A stretch of DNA of 64,000 nucleotides. Source: Actibacterium ureilyticum (GTDB lineage Bacteria; Pseudomonadota; Alphaproteobacteria; Rhodobacterales; Rhodobacteraceae). This document shows, piece after piece, positions 45,601 to 54,948 of this stretch (position 1 is the stretch's first letter; each line of letters starts with the position of its first letter). Under the pieces are notes generated by a model, which was not told the DNA's origin, made no database searches, and was given only the letters and a program-made list of their open reading frames with translations. The stretch spans positions 18,717-82,716 of the forward strand of contig NZ_NSBT01000039.1 in NCBI RefSeq assembly GCF_002285435.1, read 5' to 3'. The position numbers and the translations under genes were made by a program.

Positions 45601-46428
45601 CTATTCCGCCGCCGCCACGGCCCGCTTTCGTTGAAGAGATCCGCGCAACCAGTTGATCCAATTGTCAAAACCCGCTCCCGTCCGGGCCGAAACACGGATC
45701 ACCTCGATCCCCGGATTGACCCGCCGCAGGTTCTGTTCATACAGGTCCAGATCCACATCGCAATGCGGCGCCAGATCGACCTTGTTCAGCAGCGCCAGCC
45801 GCGATGCGGTGAACATGTCGGGGTATTTCAGCGGCTTGTCCTCGCCCTCGGTCACGCTCAGGATCGCGACCTTGCAATCCTCGCCCAGGTCGAACCCCGC
45901 CGGACAGACCAGATTGCCCACGTTTTCGATGAACAGCATCGCGCCCGGTTGCAGGTCCAGATGCTCCATCGCGTGGCCGACCATGTGCCCGTCCAGATGA
46001 CAGCCCTTGCCGGTGTTGACCTGGATCGCCTGCGCCCCGGTGGCGCGGATACGGTCGGCATCGTTGGCGGTCTGCTGGTCGCCCTCGATCACCGCCAGCG
46101 GCTGGTCCCCCAGCGCGGCGATGGTCTTGCACAGCAGCGTCGTCTTGCCCGAGCCGGGGGACGACACCAGGTTCACCGCAAACGCCCCCAGCCCCGCCAG
46201 AACCGCCCGGTTCGCGGCGGCGTAGCGGTCGTTCTTGGCCAGGATGTCGGTCTCGATCTCGATCAGGCGGTCCTGGGTCATGCCCGGCACCGCGACCCCT
46301 GCCGCGCCCTGCCCGAAATGCAGGTCATGACCGTGGCCGTGGTGATGGTGGTGGTGGGCGTGATCGTGGTCGTGATCATGCCCCTGGCCCTCGATACTGG
46401 CCGTTCCGCATCCGCATACAGTGCACAT
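45601..46428 (-). CDS. hypB: Nickel-insertion GTPase HypB
   Basis: A 275-residue SIMIBI-class GTPase that delivers nickel to the hydrogenase large subunit with HypA. The N-terminus has the high-affinity nickel motif MCTVCGCG. A His-rich stretch follows at residues about 17-36 and probably stores nickel. The P-loop is [12 protein letters not shown], the switch region has EGDQQT, and the base-specificity motif is NKVDL. It shares one base with hypA (TGATG) and is three bases before hupR. Confidence 0.97.
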   Translation of the reverse strand: MCTVCGCGTASIEGQGHDHDHDHAHHHHHHGHGHDLHFGQGAAGVAVPGMTQDRLIEIETDILAKNDRYAAANRAVLAGLGAFAVNLVSSPGSGKTTLLCKTIAALGDQPLAVIEGDQQTANDADRIRATGAQAIQVNTGKGCHLDGHMVGHAMEHLDLQPGAMLFIENVGNLVCPAGFDLGEDCKVAILSVTEGEDKPLKYPDMFTASRLALLNKVDLAPHCDVDLDLYEQNLRRVNPGIEVIRVSARTGAGFDNWINWLRGSLQRKRAVAAAE

Positions 46429-46769
46429 CAGATCACCTCCAGATCCTTGATTCTCATTTCATCCCCGGCCACCGGCATCAGCTTGCCGCCGCCGCAATCG
46501 GGACAGGGCGCCAGCCGGTCGGCGATCTCGACCTCGTGCGCGCAGTCATAGCACATGGCCCGCCCCGGCAGATCGATCATCTCCAGCGCGGCGCCCTCGG
46601 CGACCGAGCCGCGCATCACCACGTCAAAGGCGAATTCCAGCGCCGGTTTCTCGACCCCCGAAAACCGGCCGATTTCCAGGCGCACCCGGCGCACCGCCTT
46701 GATCTTGTGGGTGCGGGCCTGATCCTCGATCACCTGGCGAATGCCCTCGCACAGCGACATTTCATGCAT
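46428..46769 (-). CDS. hypA: Hydrogenase nickel incorporation protein HypA
   Basis: A 113-residue metallochaperone. The nickel ligand His2 is in [16 protein letters not shown]. The zinc site is formed by CYDC (near residue 73) and CPDCGG (near 88). It overlaps the end of hupK by eight bases and the start of hypB by one base. Length is standard. Confidence 0.97.
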   Translation of the reverse strand: MHEMSLCEGIRQVIEDQARTHKIKAVRRVRLEIGRFSGVEKPALEFAFDVVMRGSVAEGAALEMIDLPGRAMCYDCAHEVEIADRLAPCPDCGGGKLMPVAGDEMRIKDLEVI

Positions 46770-47631
46770 CCCCCGGCCCTCCGCTGACCGTCACCGGGCT
46801 GCAGGGATCCAGGATGTCCAGCAGCAGCGGCAATCGAGCATGCGCGTCGACGGGCAGGCTGTCCAGACTTTGCCGCAGGATACCCCCCGGCGCCAGCAGG
46901 TGATCGGTCGGGGTCCGGCGGTCGAACGCCGTGACGTGGCCATCCACCGCTTGCGCCGACACGGTGTAAAGCCCGCGCGCGGCGGGCACGGCGGCCCAGC
47001 CCGCGCCCAGCTGTGGCGCTGGCAGATCGCCGACCAGCGCCGCCCGCAGATCCAGCGCCCGGCCCACCAGCCGCCAGAGCGGCCCGCGCCCGCGTGTCTG
47101 GGCCAGATGGCGCATCACCGGATGCCCGGCATGCCGCGCGGCGACCGAATTCTCGCACGCCCGCAGGGCGCCATCGGGCCGCGCGCCCACCGGCGGCAGC
47201 GCATCTGCCACCGCGACGCCGGGGGCAAACAGCCGGTCGACCGCCGCCAGAACCGGCGCGATGCCCGTTCCCGTGGTCAGAAAGCGCTGAAACCCGTCGG
47301 GATCGTCCGGAAAGCCGGCCACGCCAAAGACCTGCGCCAGATCGCCCTGCGCGACCGGCAGTGGCGCCAGCCCCAGCCGCGCGGGCAAACGCAGCCCCAG
47401 CAGCAACGCATGATCGCGCGCGATCTCTTGCGCCAGATCCCCCGTCCAGCCCGGCGGCAGGTCCAGACCAAAGGCCAGCCGCGCCGCGCCCTCCTGCGCC
47501 ATGCGGCACAGGTTGAAGACCCGCGGCAGCAGCGCCACGACCTCGGAAACCGGACGGCCCAGCACCATCTGCCGGATCGGCAGCACCGGCCCCGGCACGA
47601 TGCCAAGCGCGATATCGGCCCGGTCCAGCAC
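46762..47631 (-). CDS. hupK: Hydrogenase accessory protein HupK
   Basis: A 289-residue protein related to the hydrogenase large subunit that lacks a complete metal site. Traces of the nickel-binding ends remain as [10 protein letters not shown] near the N-terminus and [12 protein letters not shown] near the C-terminus. HupK is thought to act as a scaffold or chaperone for cofactor assembly. The start is GTG at 47631, three bases after the hupJ stop. Its end overlaps hypA by eight bases. Confidence 0.88.
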   Translation of the reverse strand: MLDRADIALGIVPGPVLPIRQMVLGRPVSEVVALLPRVFNLCRMAQEGAARLAFGLDLPPGWTGDLAQEIARDHALLLGLRLPARLGLAPLPVAQGDLAQVFGVAGFPDDPDGFQRFLTTGTGIAPVLAAVDRLFAPGVAVADALPPVGARPDGALRACENSVAARHAGHPVMRHLAQTRGRGPLWRLVGRALDLRAALVGDLPAPQLGAGWAAVPAARGLYTVSAQAVDGHVTAFDRRTPTDHLLAPGGILRQSLDSLPVDAHARLPLLLDILDPCSPVTVSGGPGDA

Positions 47632-47634
47632 GCC

Positions 47635-48432
47635 CTAGCCCGCGTCGCCGGTGATACCGGCGGTCAGCACCTGGCGGCGCGTCGGCTCGGCGGGCAGCGC
47701 GGCATCGGCCTCGGCGCCCTCGGCTTCGGCCTGTGCGGCCAGTTCGGCCTCGCGCGCGGCGCGGATATCGGCCGCGCGGTCGGTTTCGGCGCGGTGTTCC
47801 TCCAGGAACAGCGCCTGCATCACCGCATTGGCTACATCCACCGCCTGTTGCTGCGATTTGAAATCGTTCATCGGCGAGAACAGCGAACAGGCCTTGTAGC
47901 CGCCCGTCATCTCGCGCGTGTTGTGGATGAATTCGTAATCGCCCGATGGAAAGGCGATGACCTCTTTTTCCCCGGCGGTCAGGCCGGACCAGTCCTCATC
48001 CTCTGCCGGAAGCTGGATCAGGTTCATGAACCAGGGCGAGATCAGAACCCCCAGCGGGCGCCCGTCATGCACGCCCCAGCCCGCCGCCTGCACCTGCAAA
48101 AGCTTGTTGACGATGGGCACATCGCGCATCTTGGCGTGCCAGACCTCGGTGAAATCGGCGACCAGCGCCTTGGTCTTCTCGTTTAGCAGCGCGGCGGCGC
48201 GCATCGCGTCCGAGCCGGGATCCTCGGACACCAGGAACTGTTCCTTGGGCGCGCTGCAATTGGGGCAGCTCCAGTCGTCGGGCAGCGCCAGAAAGGGCGT
48301 GCCGGGCAGCACCTGGCGGGTATCGTCGCCCTCGGCCGGGTCATAGGGCGTCCAGCAGATCTTGCATTCCATGATCGCCTGCGCGCTGATCTTGTCGGTG
48401 GCGCCCAGGAACGAGCCTTCGAACCCGCTCAT
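47635..48432 (-). CDS. hupJ: HupJ: rubredoxin fused to a HybE-type hydrogenase chaperone domain
   Basis: A 265-residue protein with two domains. Residues about 20-70 are a rubredoxin (CKICWTPYDP and DDWSCPNCSAPK, the four iron-binding cysteines). Residues about 95-190 are a HybE/HupJ-type domain (VPIVNKLLQVQAAGWGVHDG, then LGVLISPWFMNLIQLP). Some species encode these as separate hupI and hupJ genes, so this is the fused form. The last 60 residues are Ala/Glu-rich and probably disordered. Start and stop of hupH overlap by four bases. Rubredoxin in this setting is thought to protect or assist small-subunit maturation in oxygen. Confidence 0.92.
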   Translation of the reverse strand: MSGFEGSFLGATDKISAQAIMECKICWTPYDPAEGDDTRQVLPGTPFLALPDDWSCPNCSAPKEQFLVSEDPGSDAMRAAALLNEKTKALVADFTEVWHAKMRDVPIVNKLLQVQAAGWGVHDGRPLGVLISPWFMNLIQLPAEDEDWSGLTAGEKEVIAFPSGDYEFIHNTREMTGGYKACSLFSPMNDFKSQQQAVDVANAVMQALFLEEHRAETDRAADIRAAREAELAAQAEAEGAEADAALPAEPTRRQVLTAGITGDAG

Positions 48433-49268
48433 CGGATCGCCTCCAGCACCTCAAGGATACGCGCGCCGCTGTCGCCCAGATCCTCGGGCGCGGCGATGGC
48501 GACCTCGGGCATGCCGGTGACCTCGAACGTGTCCAGGATCAGCGTGTCCATCGAGTTGAAGAACTGCACCCGCCAGACATGGGCCTGTCCGGTGGCGGTG
48601 ACCCGGCAATTGCCATAGCCGCGCGACAGGATGTCGACCGACCCCGTGCCCAGGGCGGCGTCGAGCCAGTCCAGATCCTGTTCGGTATGCGGCAACAGCG
48701 TCAGGTTGATGACATGCACCGCGTCACCCGCGCGATAGCCCGCCGATTTGTCCAGAAGCTCGCCCAGCAGCGGCGGGGCGTTGACCACGCCGGGTTGTTT
48801 CGGCGTCAGCCCGCCGGTCGCCGGCCGGCGCGAGACAAAGGCGCGCGCGCGGGCCATGTCTGGCACCGGGCCGACCTCGATCACATCGGTATCGGCCCCG
48901 CGCAGGCACCAGACCCCGGCGAACACGCTTTCCTGTGCGGCGATGGCGGGGATGCCATGCGCCCGGATCGCGACCTCGCCCTCGCCCATGGTCTCGGCGA
49001 TCAGCGCGCGGTTCGCGGGATCGAGCGTCGACAGGTCGAACCGTGCATTCGCCCCGCCGGTCGCGGCCGCCTGTGCTGCAGCGGCGATCTCCTGCAACAG
49101 GCGCAGCGCCGGGGCCAGCGCCTCGTCCGGCGCGACATCGGGGATATGGGCCGAATAGGTGCGCATGTCCTGCGGCATCGGCATGTATTCCAGCTGCTGG
49201 CCATCCTCGTCCGCGGGTTGCGAGCCGGGGCCGTAGCCGGTCGGGGGCAGGTGAAAATTGTTGACCAT
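48429..49268 (-). CDS. hupH: Hydrogenase expression/formation protein HupH
   Basis: A 279-residue protein of the HupH/HyaF family, needed for [NiFe] hydrogenase formation. The C-terminal HupH domain contains HVINLTLLPHTEQDLDWLDA and ILSRGYGNCRVTATG with a conserved Cys, then VWRVQFFNSMDTLILDTFEV. It is an accessory factor, probably in small-subunit assembly; its exact reaction is not known. It is coupled to hupJ (ATGA). Confidence 0.92.
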   Translation of the reverse strand: MVNNFHLPPTGYGPGSQPADEDGQQLEYMPMPQDMRTYSAHIPDVAPDEALAPALRLLQEIAAAAQAAATGGANARFDLSTLDPANRALIAETMGEGEVAIRAHGIPAIAAQESVFAGVWCLRGADTDVIEVGPVPDMARARAFVSRRPATGGLTPKQPGVVNAPPLLGELLDKSAGYRAGDAVHVINLTLLPHTEQDLDWLDAALGTGSVDILSRGYGNCRVTATGQAHVWRVQFFNSMDTLILDTFEVTGMPEVAIAAPEDLGDSGARILEVLEAIR

Positions 49269-49277
49269 CTGTCTGTC

Positions 49278-49661
49278 CTATTCCGCGGCGACGGGCTGGG
49301 CCAGGATCTGGGCGATCCGGGCCATGTAGTCGTCCCAGTCCCGCACCTTGGGGATGCCGCCGATCAGGGTGCCGTCGCGATAGAAGATCAGGCTGGGGGT
49401 TTTCAGAACGCCGGTCTGTTCGCGCAGCGCGGCCTCGACCGCGTCGCCCACGACGGCGCAATCGAACCGGCCCTGAAACGCCATGCGCAATTCGGGCAGG
49501 ATCACCGCCACATCGGCGCTTTCCAGGTTGCGCCGGGGGTCGCCGGGCACGAACAGCACCTGAACGCCCGCGCGCGCGGTGAATTCCGCCAGCGCCGCCG
49601 CGTCGGCCAGGTGCGGCCAGCCCAGTTCGGACGTCAGCCGGTCGATAAGTGGATGGGTCAT
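49278..49661 (-). CDS. hupG: Hydrogenase accessory protein HupG (HyaE-like thioredoxin fold)
   Basis: A 127-residue thioredoxin-fold protein without the CxxC active site, as usual for HyaE/HupG. VQVLFVPGDPRRNLESADVA and GVLKTPSLIFYRDGTLIGGI are the visible strands. HyaE-type proteins bind the Tat signal of the hydrogenase small subunit and act as an export proofreading chaperone. The ATG at 49661 is chosen by family match and the AAAGGAAC upstream. Confidence 0.9.
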   Translation of the reverse strand: MTHPLIDRLTSELGWPHLADAAALAEFTARAGVQVLFVPGDPRRNLESADVAVILPELRMAFQGRFDCAVVGDAVEAALREQTGVLKTPSLIFYRDGTLIGGIPKVRDWDDYMARIAQILAQPVAAE

Positions 49662-49677
49662 GCGCCTGTTCCTTTCC

Positions 49678-49998
49678 TCATGCCACCGGTTTTCCCTGAT
49701 CCAGCGCCGCGCGCAGATGCGGCGGCAACCGGGGTTCGCCCTGTTCCAGATCGGCAAAGGCATCGCCCAGCCCCTCGCCCCGCATCAGCGCCCGCAGCCC
49801 GTCCAGCGCGCTGGCGATCTTTTGCGCCTCGTCGGGGTCCAGAACCTCGCGCGCGGCCCCCAGAAAGGTCAGCACCCAGGTGCCGGGCGCCAGCGGGCCG
49901 GTCAGCGACAGGTCGATCAGCGCCTCGGTCCGGCCATCGGTCGCCCGCGCGGCGATCCCGTCGACACCCAGGATCTGCATCGGTATGCCCAGGCACAT
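49678..49998 (-). CDS. hupF: HypC-like chaperone HupF
   Basis: A 106-residue HypC/HupF family chaperone beginning [14 protein letters not shown], with the essential second-residue cysteine. It continues [20 protein letters not shown] and has a longer tail than HypC. In Rhizobium HupF protects the immature large subunit under oxygen. It is four bases after hupD and 16 before hupG. Confidence 0.92.
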   Translation of the reverse strand: MCLGIPMQILGVDGIAARATDGRTEALIDLSLTGPLAPGTWVLTFLGAAREVLDPDEAQKIASALDGLRALMRGEGLGDAFADLEQGEPRLPPHLRAALDQGKPVA

Positions 49999-50002
49999 CC
50001 GC

Positions 50003-50611
50003 TCAGTCCGCCGCCGGAAAGAACCGCGCGTCGCCGGTGCGACAGGCGGCATCCGCATCGGGGCGGCCGGATTCATAGGCATCGCGCAGGATCGCGGCAT
50101 CGGCCAGCAGGGACTGATCGCCCTGCCCCCGGCGCGCATGCACCCCCAGATCCGCCAGCTTGCCAAGGGCGACCCGGATCGCCGGGTCGATCTGGGCGGC
50201 GACCACATCGCGCAGCCCGCCGCCGTAATCTTCCAGCTCTTGCGGCTGGCAGCCGATCAACAGAAGGGTTTCGGGGCAATAGCCCATCAGCCGGGCGGTG
50301 GCGATCACGTCCTGAAAGCCGGTCTGGTGCAGGCTCATCTTCTTGGCGCCCAGGAACTGCGGCACCGCGTCGTTTTCGACGATCTTCAGCGTGCCGGGCG
50401 CCAGCCCGTAATCGACCGCGTCGAACACCACCAGGATGTCGGCCTCTTCCAGGAACGGCAGCAGATAAAGCCCCTGCGTCCCGCCATCCAGAAGGCGCAC
50501 ATTGTCGTCGAAGGCATGGGCCCCGGCCAGGCGCTCGACACAGCGCACGCCGAACCCCTCATCCGCCCACAGGACATTTCCAATGCCCAGAATCAGCACG
50601 TTCGCTGGCAT
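50003..50611 (-). CDS. hupD: Hydrogenase maturation endopeptidase HupD
   Basis: A 202-residue nickel-dependent protease that removes the C-terminal peptide of HupL after nickel is inserted. [14 protein letters not shown] carries the conserved Glu metal ligand. VVFDAVDYG supplies the Asp, and [12 protein letters not shown] the His. The ATG at 50611 ([11 protein letters not shown]) is family-typical and is preceded by GGGAGGG. It follows a 278-base gap and a terminator after hupC, so it may have its own promoter. Confidence 0.94.
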   Translation of the reverse strand: MPANVLILGIGNVLWADEGFGVRCVERLAGAHAFDDNVRLLDGGTQGLYLLPFLEEADILVVFDAVDYGLAPGTLKIVENDAVPQFLGAKKMSLHQTGFQDVIATARLMGYCPETLLLIGCQPQELEDYGGGLRDVVAAQIDPAIRVALGKLADLGVHARRGQGDQSLLADAAILRDAYESGRPDADAACRTGDARFFPAAD

Positions 50612-50839
50612 TTCCGGCCCTCCCAAACCCAAAAAAGCTGGCTGCTTGCTTTCCGATTTTCCGTTGCATCGAACGTAGGCCGCGCATTTCGCGCTGACCA
50701 TCCCTTTCGTGAATACCATGGGATACCGCCCAGAACGTTGTTTTTCCTGATATTTGGCAGGGTTCTGGCCCAAAACGGCGCCAATGGCATGTAAGGTGAT
50801 CAGCCAGTTTTGCGGAAATTCGGAAGATTATCAGACAGC

Positions 50840-50864
50840 AAAAGGGCGGGACATTGCCCCGCCC
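50840..50864 (-). terminator. Intrinsic terminator after hupC, inside the hup run
   Basis: On the minus strand GGGCGGG (50864-50858) pairs with CCCGCCC (50850-50844), followed by TTTTGC. It lies 26 bases past the hupC stop and before hupD. Structural genes may therefore be made in excess over the accessory genes through partial termination. Confidence 0.82.
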
Positions 50865-50889
50865 GTTCGATTCGTCCGGTTCGCGGACC

Positions 50890-51630
50890 CTAGTCCGGGC
50901 GGTCGTCCTTGAACGTCCGGTGCCCGGAAATCATCGTCGACACGATCGACTGGCGGCTCATGATATCCTCGCGGATGGCCACATAGATATGCACGATCAT
51001 GAAGACCACGATCCACCACATGCCCAGATGATGGAAGGTGTGGACGTAATGCGGATTGTCGCCAAAGACGCCGAAGACCCAGCCGAACATCTTGAACAGC
51101 AGGCTGTCATGGCCCAGCCCCTCGGAATAAAGCGCAAGCCCGGTGACGATCATGAAACTGACGCCCAGGGTGATGAAAAAGAACATCGCCAGTTGCGCCA
51201 GCGGGTTGTGGCCCACGTATTTCTTGGGCTCGCGCGCCAAGAACAGATACCACTTGATCTCGTGCCAGACCTCGTCCCAAAAGGCACCGCTCCAGAACTT
51301 GATATAGAACAGCTGCCGGGCGTGGTGGTTGCCGAAGATCGCCCAATAGATGCGCCCCAGAAACCCGATGGTCAGGATCCAGCCCGCCGCGAAATGGGCG
51401 AAGCGGATATAGCCGAAGACGAATTGATGCGTGGCCTCGGCGATCTGCATCGAGGGCGGCGGCGACCCGATCAGATAGCCGCTGCCGCACAGCACCAGGA
51501 TCGCCGCCGCGTTGACCCAGTGCCACAGCCGCACCGGCACCTCGTAGACGTAAACCGATGTCTGACGCGCGGCATTGGCCAGATCGTCGTGATCGGCATG
51601 GGTGCGCGCAAGGGGGGGTGTGTCCGTCAT
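50890..51630 (-). CDS. hupC: Ni/Fe-hydrogenase b-type cytochrome subunit HupC
   Basis: A 246-residue membrane cytochrome b that anchors HupSL and passes electrons to the quinone pool. Four main hydrophobic helices carry heme-ligand histidines in YEVPVRLWHWVNAAAILVLC, RFAHFAAGWILTIGFLGRIY and HHLGMWWIVVFMIVHIYVA. The ATG at 51630 is preceded by GAGGGGGG. The same frame is open to 51756 but without a family match. It lies 14 bases after a small ORF that separates it from hupL. R. capsulatus literature also uses hupM for this gene. Confidence 0.95.
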   Translation of the reverse strand: MTDTPPLARTHADHDDLANAARQTSVYVYEVPVRLWHWVNAAAILVLCGSGYLIGSPPPSMQIAEATHQFVFGYIRFAHFAAGWILTIGFLGRIYWAIFGNHHARQLFYIKFWSGAFWDEVWHEIKWYLFLAREPKKYVGHNPLAQLAMFFFITLGVSFMIVTGLALYSEGLGHDSLLFKMFGWVFGVFGDNPHYVHTFHHLGMWWIVVFMIVHIYVAIREDIMSRQSIVSTMISGHRTFKDDRPD

Positions 51631-51644
51631 GACAGCGCCCCCCC

Positions 51645-51848
51645 TCAGGCCTCTTGCCGGCGGGCCCGGCGTGCGCGCAGCAGGCGCCGCACCCCCAGCC
51701 CCGCGGCCAGCACCGCCAGCCCCAGCACCACAAGGTGATCGGGCTGGCGCAGCCAATGGCCGGCCCCTTCGGTCACGGCGGCCTCATGCCCGCCATGGGC
51801 CAGCGCAGCGCCGGCCCCCAACAGATATGCGATTGTCGCGTGTTTCAT
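51645..51848 (-). CDS. 67-residue His-containing membrane protein between hupL and hupC
   Basis: I do not recognise this small protein. It starts MKHATIAYLLGAGAALAHGG, likely a signal peptide ending before or at HGGHEAA. A second hydrophobic helix, LVVLGLAVLAAGLGV, and a basic tail, RRLLRARRARRQEA, follow. GAGGAG lies eight bases before the ATG, and the gene fits between hupL (14 bases) and hupC (14 bases) on the same strand. It looks like a small membrane or exported companion of the hydrogenase, with His residues facing the periplasm. The HGGH and DH residues resemble parts of HupE/UreJ nickel permeases, but it is far too short to be one. Confidence 0.6.
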   Translation of the reverse strand: MKHATIAYLLGAGAALAHGGHEAAVTEGAGHWLRQPDHLVVLGLAVLAAGLGVRRLLRARRARRQEA

Positions 51849-51862
51849 CCGGTCTCTCCTCC

Positions 51863-53653
51863 TCAGCGCACCTTTACGGTCGTCAGCTCGTCGCCATCGG
51901 GCGACATGACATGGGTCGAACAGGCCAGGCAGGGGTCGAAGCTGTGCAGGGTGCGCAGGATCTCGACCGGCTCGTCGGGCCGTTCCATGGGCGTGTTCAT
52001 CAGGCTGGCCTCGAACGCGCCGATATTGCCCGCCGTATCGCGGGGCGAGCCGTTCCAGGTGGTCGGCACGACGCATTGATAGTTTTCGATCCGGCCATCC
52101 TTGATCTTGATCCAGTGCCCCAGCGCCCCGCGCGGGGCCTCGGTCGCGCCGACGCCCTTGGCCTCTTTCGGCCAGGTGCTGGGATCCCATTTCTCGATAT
52201 TGGCGGTGCTTTCGTCGCCGTTCTTGATGTTCTGCACCAGCTTGTCGAAGAAATGCCGCTGAAGCCGCCCGCAATATTCCGATTCAAGCGCCCGCGCCGC
52301 GGTGCGGCCCAGGGTCGAGAACAGCGCCGAAACCGGCAGGTTCATGTCGCGCAGGAACCCGTCGACCTGGTTCTTGATGTCCTCGTGCCCCTTGGCATAG
52401 CCCACGACATAACGCGCCAGCGGGCCCACCTCCATCGCGTGACCGCGCCAGCGCGGGGCCTTGATCCAGGAATATTTCCCGGCCTCGTCCAGCTCCTTGA
52501 TGTCGGTCTTTGTGCCCTTGGCGTTCGGCCCCAGCTCGTAGTTGGGTTCGGTGATGCCGTCCCAGGGATGCAGGCCCCGGCCCGGCTCGCCATAGGTGTA
52601 CCAGCTGTGATCGACGAATTCCTGCACCTGCTCGGGGTCGCGCTGGTCGACATCGTGCACCTCGTTCAGGTTGCCGTCGATGATCGCCCCGCGCGGCAGA
52701 TAGAGCTGTTCGGGCGAGAAATCGTTGGGGTTTTCCGGAATGTCGCCATAGGCCAGACAGGCCTTGGATGACAGCCCGCCACCATAAAGCCAGTTCTTGT
52801 AGAAGCCGCCGATCGCCTTCACATCGGGCAGATAGACGTTCACGTTGAACTCGTGGCACTTGTCGATGATGGAGCTGACCATGTTCAGCCGTTCCATGTT
52901 GATCGCGCCGACCGCACCGGTGGAATGCACGTTGATCGGGCACGGCACGCCCCCCACCAGCCAGTTGGGATGCGGGTTCTTGCCGCCGAAGATCGTGTGG
53001 ACCTTGACGATCTCTTTCTGCAGGTCCAGCGCCTCCAGGTAGTGGGTCGTGGCCATCAGGTCGGCCTCGGGCGGCAACAGATAGGCCGGATTGTCCCAAT
53101 AGCCGTTCTTGAACAGGCCCAGTTGCCCGCTTTCGACGAATTTCTTCAGCCGGTTCTGCACATCGCGGAAATAGCCTGGGCTGGACAGCGGATGCGACGG
53201 CGACACCGCCTGTTGCAGCTCGCTCGTGGCCTTGGGGTCGGCTTTCAGCGCGTTGATCGGGTTCACCCAGTCCAGCGCGTGCAGATGATAGAAATGCACG
53301 ACGTGATCGTGGATTTCCAGGTTCAGCTGCATGATATTGCGGATCGAATTGGCGTTGTCGGGGATGGTGATCCCCAGCGCGTCCTCGACCGCGCGGACCG
53401 AGGTCAGCGCGTGCGTGCCCGTGCAGACCCCGCAGATCCGTTCGGTAAAGGCCCAGGCGTCGCGCGGATCGCGGCCCTTCAGGATCACCTCCAGCCCGCG
53501 CCACATGGTGCCGGTGGAGACCGCGTTGCGGATGACGCCCTGGTCGTCCACGTTCACCTCGCAGCGCATATGCCCTTCGATGCGGGTGACCGGATCGACC
53601 ACGATGCGGCGCCCGGTATTGTCGAGGTCGAACCCGTTCGGTGTCGTAACCAT
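51863..53653 (-). CDS. hupL: Uptake [NiFe] hydrogenase large subunit HupL
   Basis: A 596-residue catalytic subunit that oxidises H2 at the nickel-iron site in the periplasm. The four nickel ligands are Cys74 and Cys77 in [11 protein letters not shown] and Cys575 and Cys578 in DPCLACSTH. Fifteen residues follow His581 ([15 protein letters not shown]); these are removed by HupD after nickel insertion. R-I-E-G-H near residue 24 is the N-terminal metal-site motif. It follows hupS by three bases and travels with it through the Tat route. Confidence 0.98.
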   Translation of the reverse strand: MVTTPNGFDLDNTGRRIVVDPVTRIEGHMRCEVNVDDQGVIRNAVSTGTMWRGLEVILKGRDPRDAWAFTERICGVCTGTHALTSVRAVEDALGITIPDNANSIRNIMQLNLEIHDHVVHFYHLHALDWVNPINALKADPKATSELQQAVSPSHPLSSPGYFRDVQNRLKKFVESGQLGLFKNGYWDNPAYLLPPEADLMATTHYLEALDLQKEIVKVHTIFGGKNPHPNWLVGGVPCPINVHSTGAVGAINMERLNMVSSIIDKCHEFNVNVYLPDVKAIGGFYKNWLYGGGLSSKACLAYGDIPENPNDFSPEQLYLPRGAIIDGNLNEVHDVDQRDPEQVQEFVDHSWYTYGEPGRGLHPWDGITEPNYELGPNAKGTKTDIKELDEAGKYSWIKAPRWRGHAMEVGPLARYVVGYAKGHEDIKNQVDGFLRDMNLPVSALFSTLGRTAARALESEYCGRLQRHFFDKLVQNIKNGDESTANIEKWDPSTWPKEAKGVGATEAPRGALGHWIKIKDGRIENYQCVVPTTWNGSPRDTAGNIGAFEASLMNTPMERPDEPVEILRTLHSFDPCLACSTHVMSPDGDELTTVKVR

Positions 53654-53656
53654 CTA

Positions 53657-54745
53657 TCAGACCTCCTCTTTGCTGGATTGGGTGCGTTTCTGCGCGGCCT
53701 TCAGCGCGGTGACGGCGGCATGGGCGGCCACCCCGGCCCCCACGACCCCCGCCGCGGCCAGCCCGACCTTGTCGGCATTCGCCTCGACCCCGAACTGGGT
53801 CAGGTCCGTCACCCGGTCATAGAAGCTGCCCTGATCCCAGAACCCGTCCTCGGAACAGCCGATGCAGCCATGGCCCGACTGGATCGGAAAGGACGTGCCC
53901 TCGTTCCAGCGCACGGTGGAACAGGCGTTATAGGTCGTCGGCCCCTTGCAGCCCATCTTGTACAGGCAATAGCCCTTGCGCGCGTTTTCGTCGTCCCAGG
54001 CCTCGACGAACTGGCCGGCGTCGAAATGCGGCCGGCGATAGCATTTGTCGTGGATGCGCTGGCCATAGAACATCGCCGGGCGCCCCTGGCGGTCCAGTTC
54101 GGGCAGCCGGTCGAAGGTCAGCATATAGGTGATGACGCCTGTCATGACCTCGGCGATCGGCGGGCAGCCGGGCACCTTGATGATCGGCTTGTCGGTGATG
54201 ACCTTGTGCACCGGGGTGGCGCGGGTCGGGTTGGGCTTGGCCGCCTGCACGCAGCCATAGGACGCGCAAGCGCCCCAGCTGATCACCGCCTTGGCGTGCT
54301 GGGCGGCGTGTTTCAGCTGGTCGACAAAGGGCTTGCCGCCGATGATGCAGAACATCCCGTCCTCGTTCAGCGGCGGGTTGCCTTCGACCGCCAGGATATA
54401 GTTGCCCTTGTATTTCTGGATGGTCTCTTCCAGCGCGGCTTCGGCCTGATGCCCGGCGGCGGCCATCAGCGTGTCGTCGTAATCCAGGCTGATCATCGAC
54501 AGCACCACATCCTTGGCCAGCGGGTGGGCCGAGCGGATGAAGCTTTCCGAGCAACAGGTGCATTCCAGCCCGTGCACCCAGATGACGGGCGTGCGCGGCT
54601 TGGTTTCCATCGCATGGGCGATTTTGGGCACCATCGCGGGGCTGAGGCCCAGCGCCGCCGCCGTCAACGAGCAGTATTTCATGAAACTGCGCCGGGTGAT
54701 CCCCTGTCGCCGCATCACGTCATAAAAGGTTTCGATCTGGCTCAA
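53657..54745 (-). CDS. hupS: Uptake [NiFe] hydrogenase small subunit HupS, oxygen-tolerant type
   Basis: A 362-residue electron-transfer subunit with a Tat signal (TRRSFMKYC, residues 18-25, signal ending near AHAME) and a C-terminal membrane anchor. The proximal cluster has six cysteines: Cys62, 64, 65, 160, 165 and 194. Their spacing equals Cys17, 19, 20, 115, 120 and 149 of E. coli hydrogenase 1, the [4Fe-3S] set that gives oxygen tolerance. [13 protein letters not shown] is near the medial cluster. The start is TTG at 54745, seven bases after GGGAGGG. ATG codons further in would remove part of the conserved N-region. Group 1d is the likely class. Confidence 0.97.
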   Translation of the reverse strand: MSQIETFYDVMRRQGITRRSFMKYCSLTAAALGLSPAMVPKIAHAMETKPRTPVIWVHGLECTCCSESFIRSAHPLAKDVVLSMISLDYDDTLMAAAGHQAEAALEETIQKYKGNYILAVEGNPPLNEDGMFCIIGGKPFVDQLKHAAQHAKAVISWGACASYGCVQAAKPNPTRATPVHKVITDKPIIKVPGCPPIAEVMTGVITYMLTFDRLPELDRQGRPAMFYGQRIHDKCYRRPHFDAGQFVEAWDDENARKGYCLYKMGCKGPTTYNACSTVRWNEGTSFPIQSGHGCIGCSEDGFWDQGSFYDRVTDLTQFGVEANADKVGLAAAGVVGAGVAAHAAVTALKAAQKRTQSSKEEV

Positions 54746-54948
54746 AAGCTGGCCCTCCCTCTGCGTCCGGTCCCGTGGAATGCCGTTGCATACATTCCCT
54801 CAGGCTGGATCAGAGCAGGCCCAGGTCGGCCATGCAAAGCAAAGCGGCGGCTTGGTGGATTGGCGAAATACTGTTCTATTTCATGTGCTTGGGCGGGAAC
54901 AGGCGATCACGGGCCGGATATGCCCTATCCGCCCCGGCCACCAATCGG
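54746..54948 (-). promoter_or_regulatory. hupS upstream region with inverted repeat
   Basis: This 203-base gap between hypF and hupS should contain the structural operon promoter. GGAATG (54777-54782) and CATTCC (54793-54798) form an inverted repeat with a ten-base spacer, about 30-55 bases upstream of the hupS start. A hairpin near 54911-54939 follows hypF but lacks a T-run. I see no TTG-N5-CAA site and no clear -24/-12 sigma-54 promoter. HupR is the expected activator. Confidence 0.5.

Noticed and set aside
54746..54948. Classical HupR site (TTG-N5-CAA) or sigma-54 promoter upstream of hupS
   Set aside because: Read on both strands, neither pattern is present in a convincing form.
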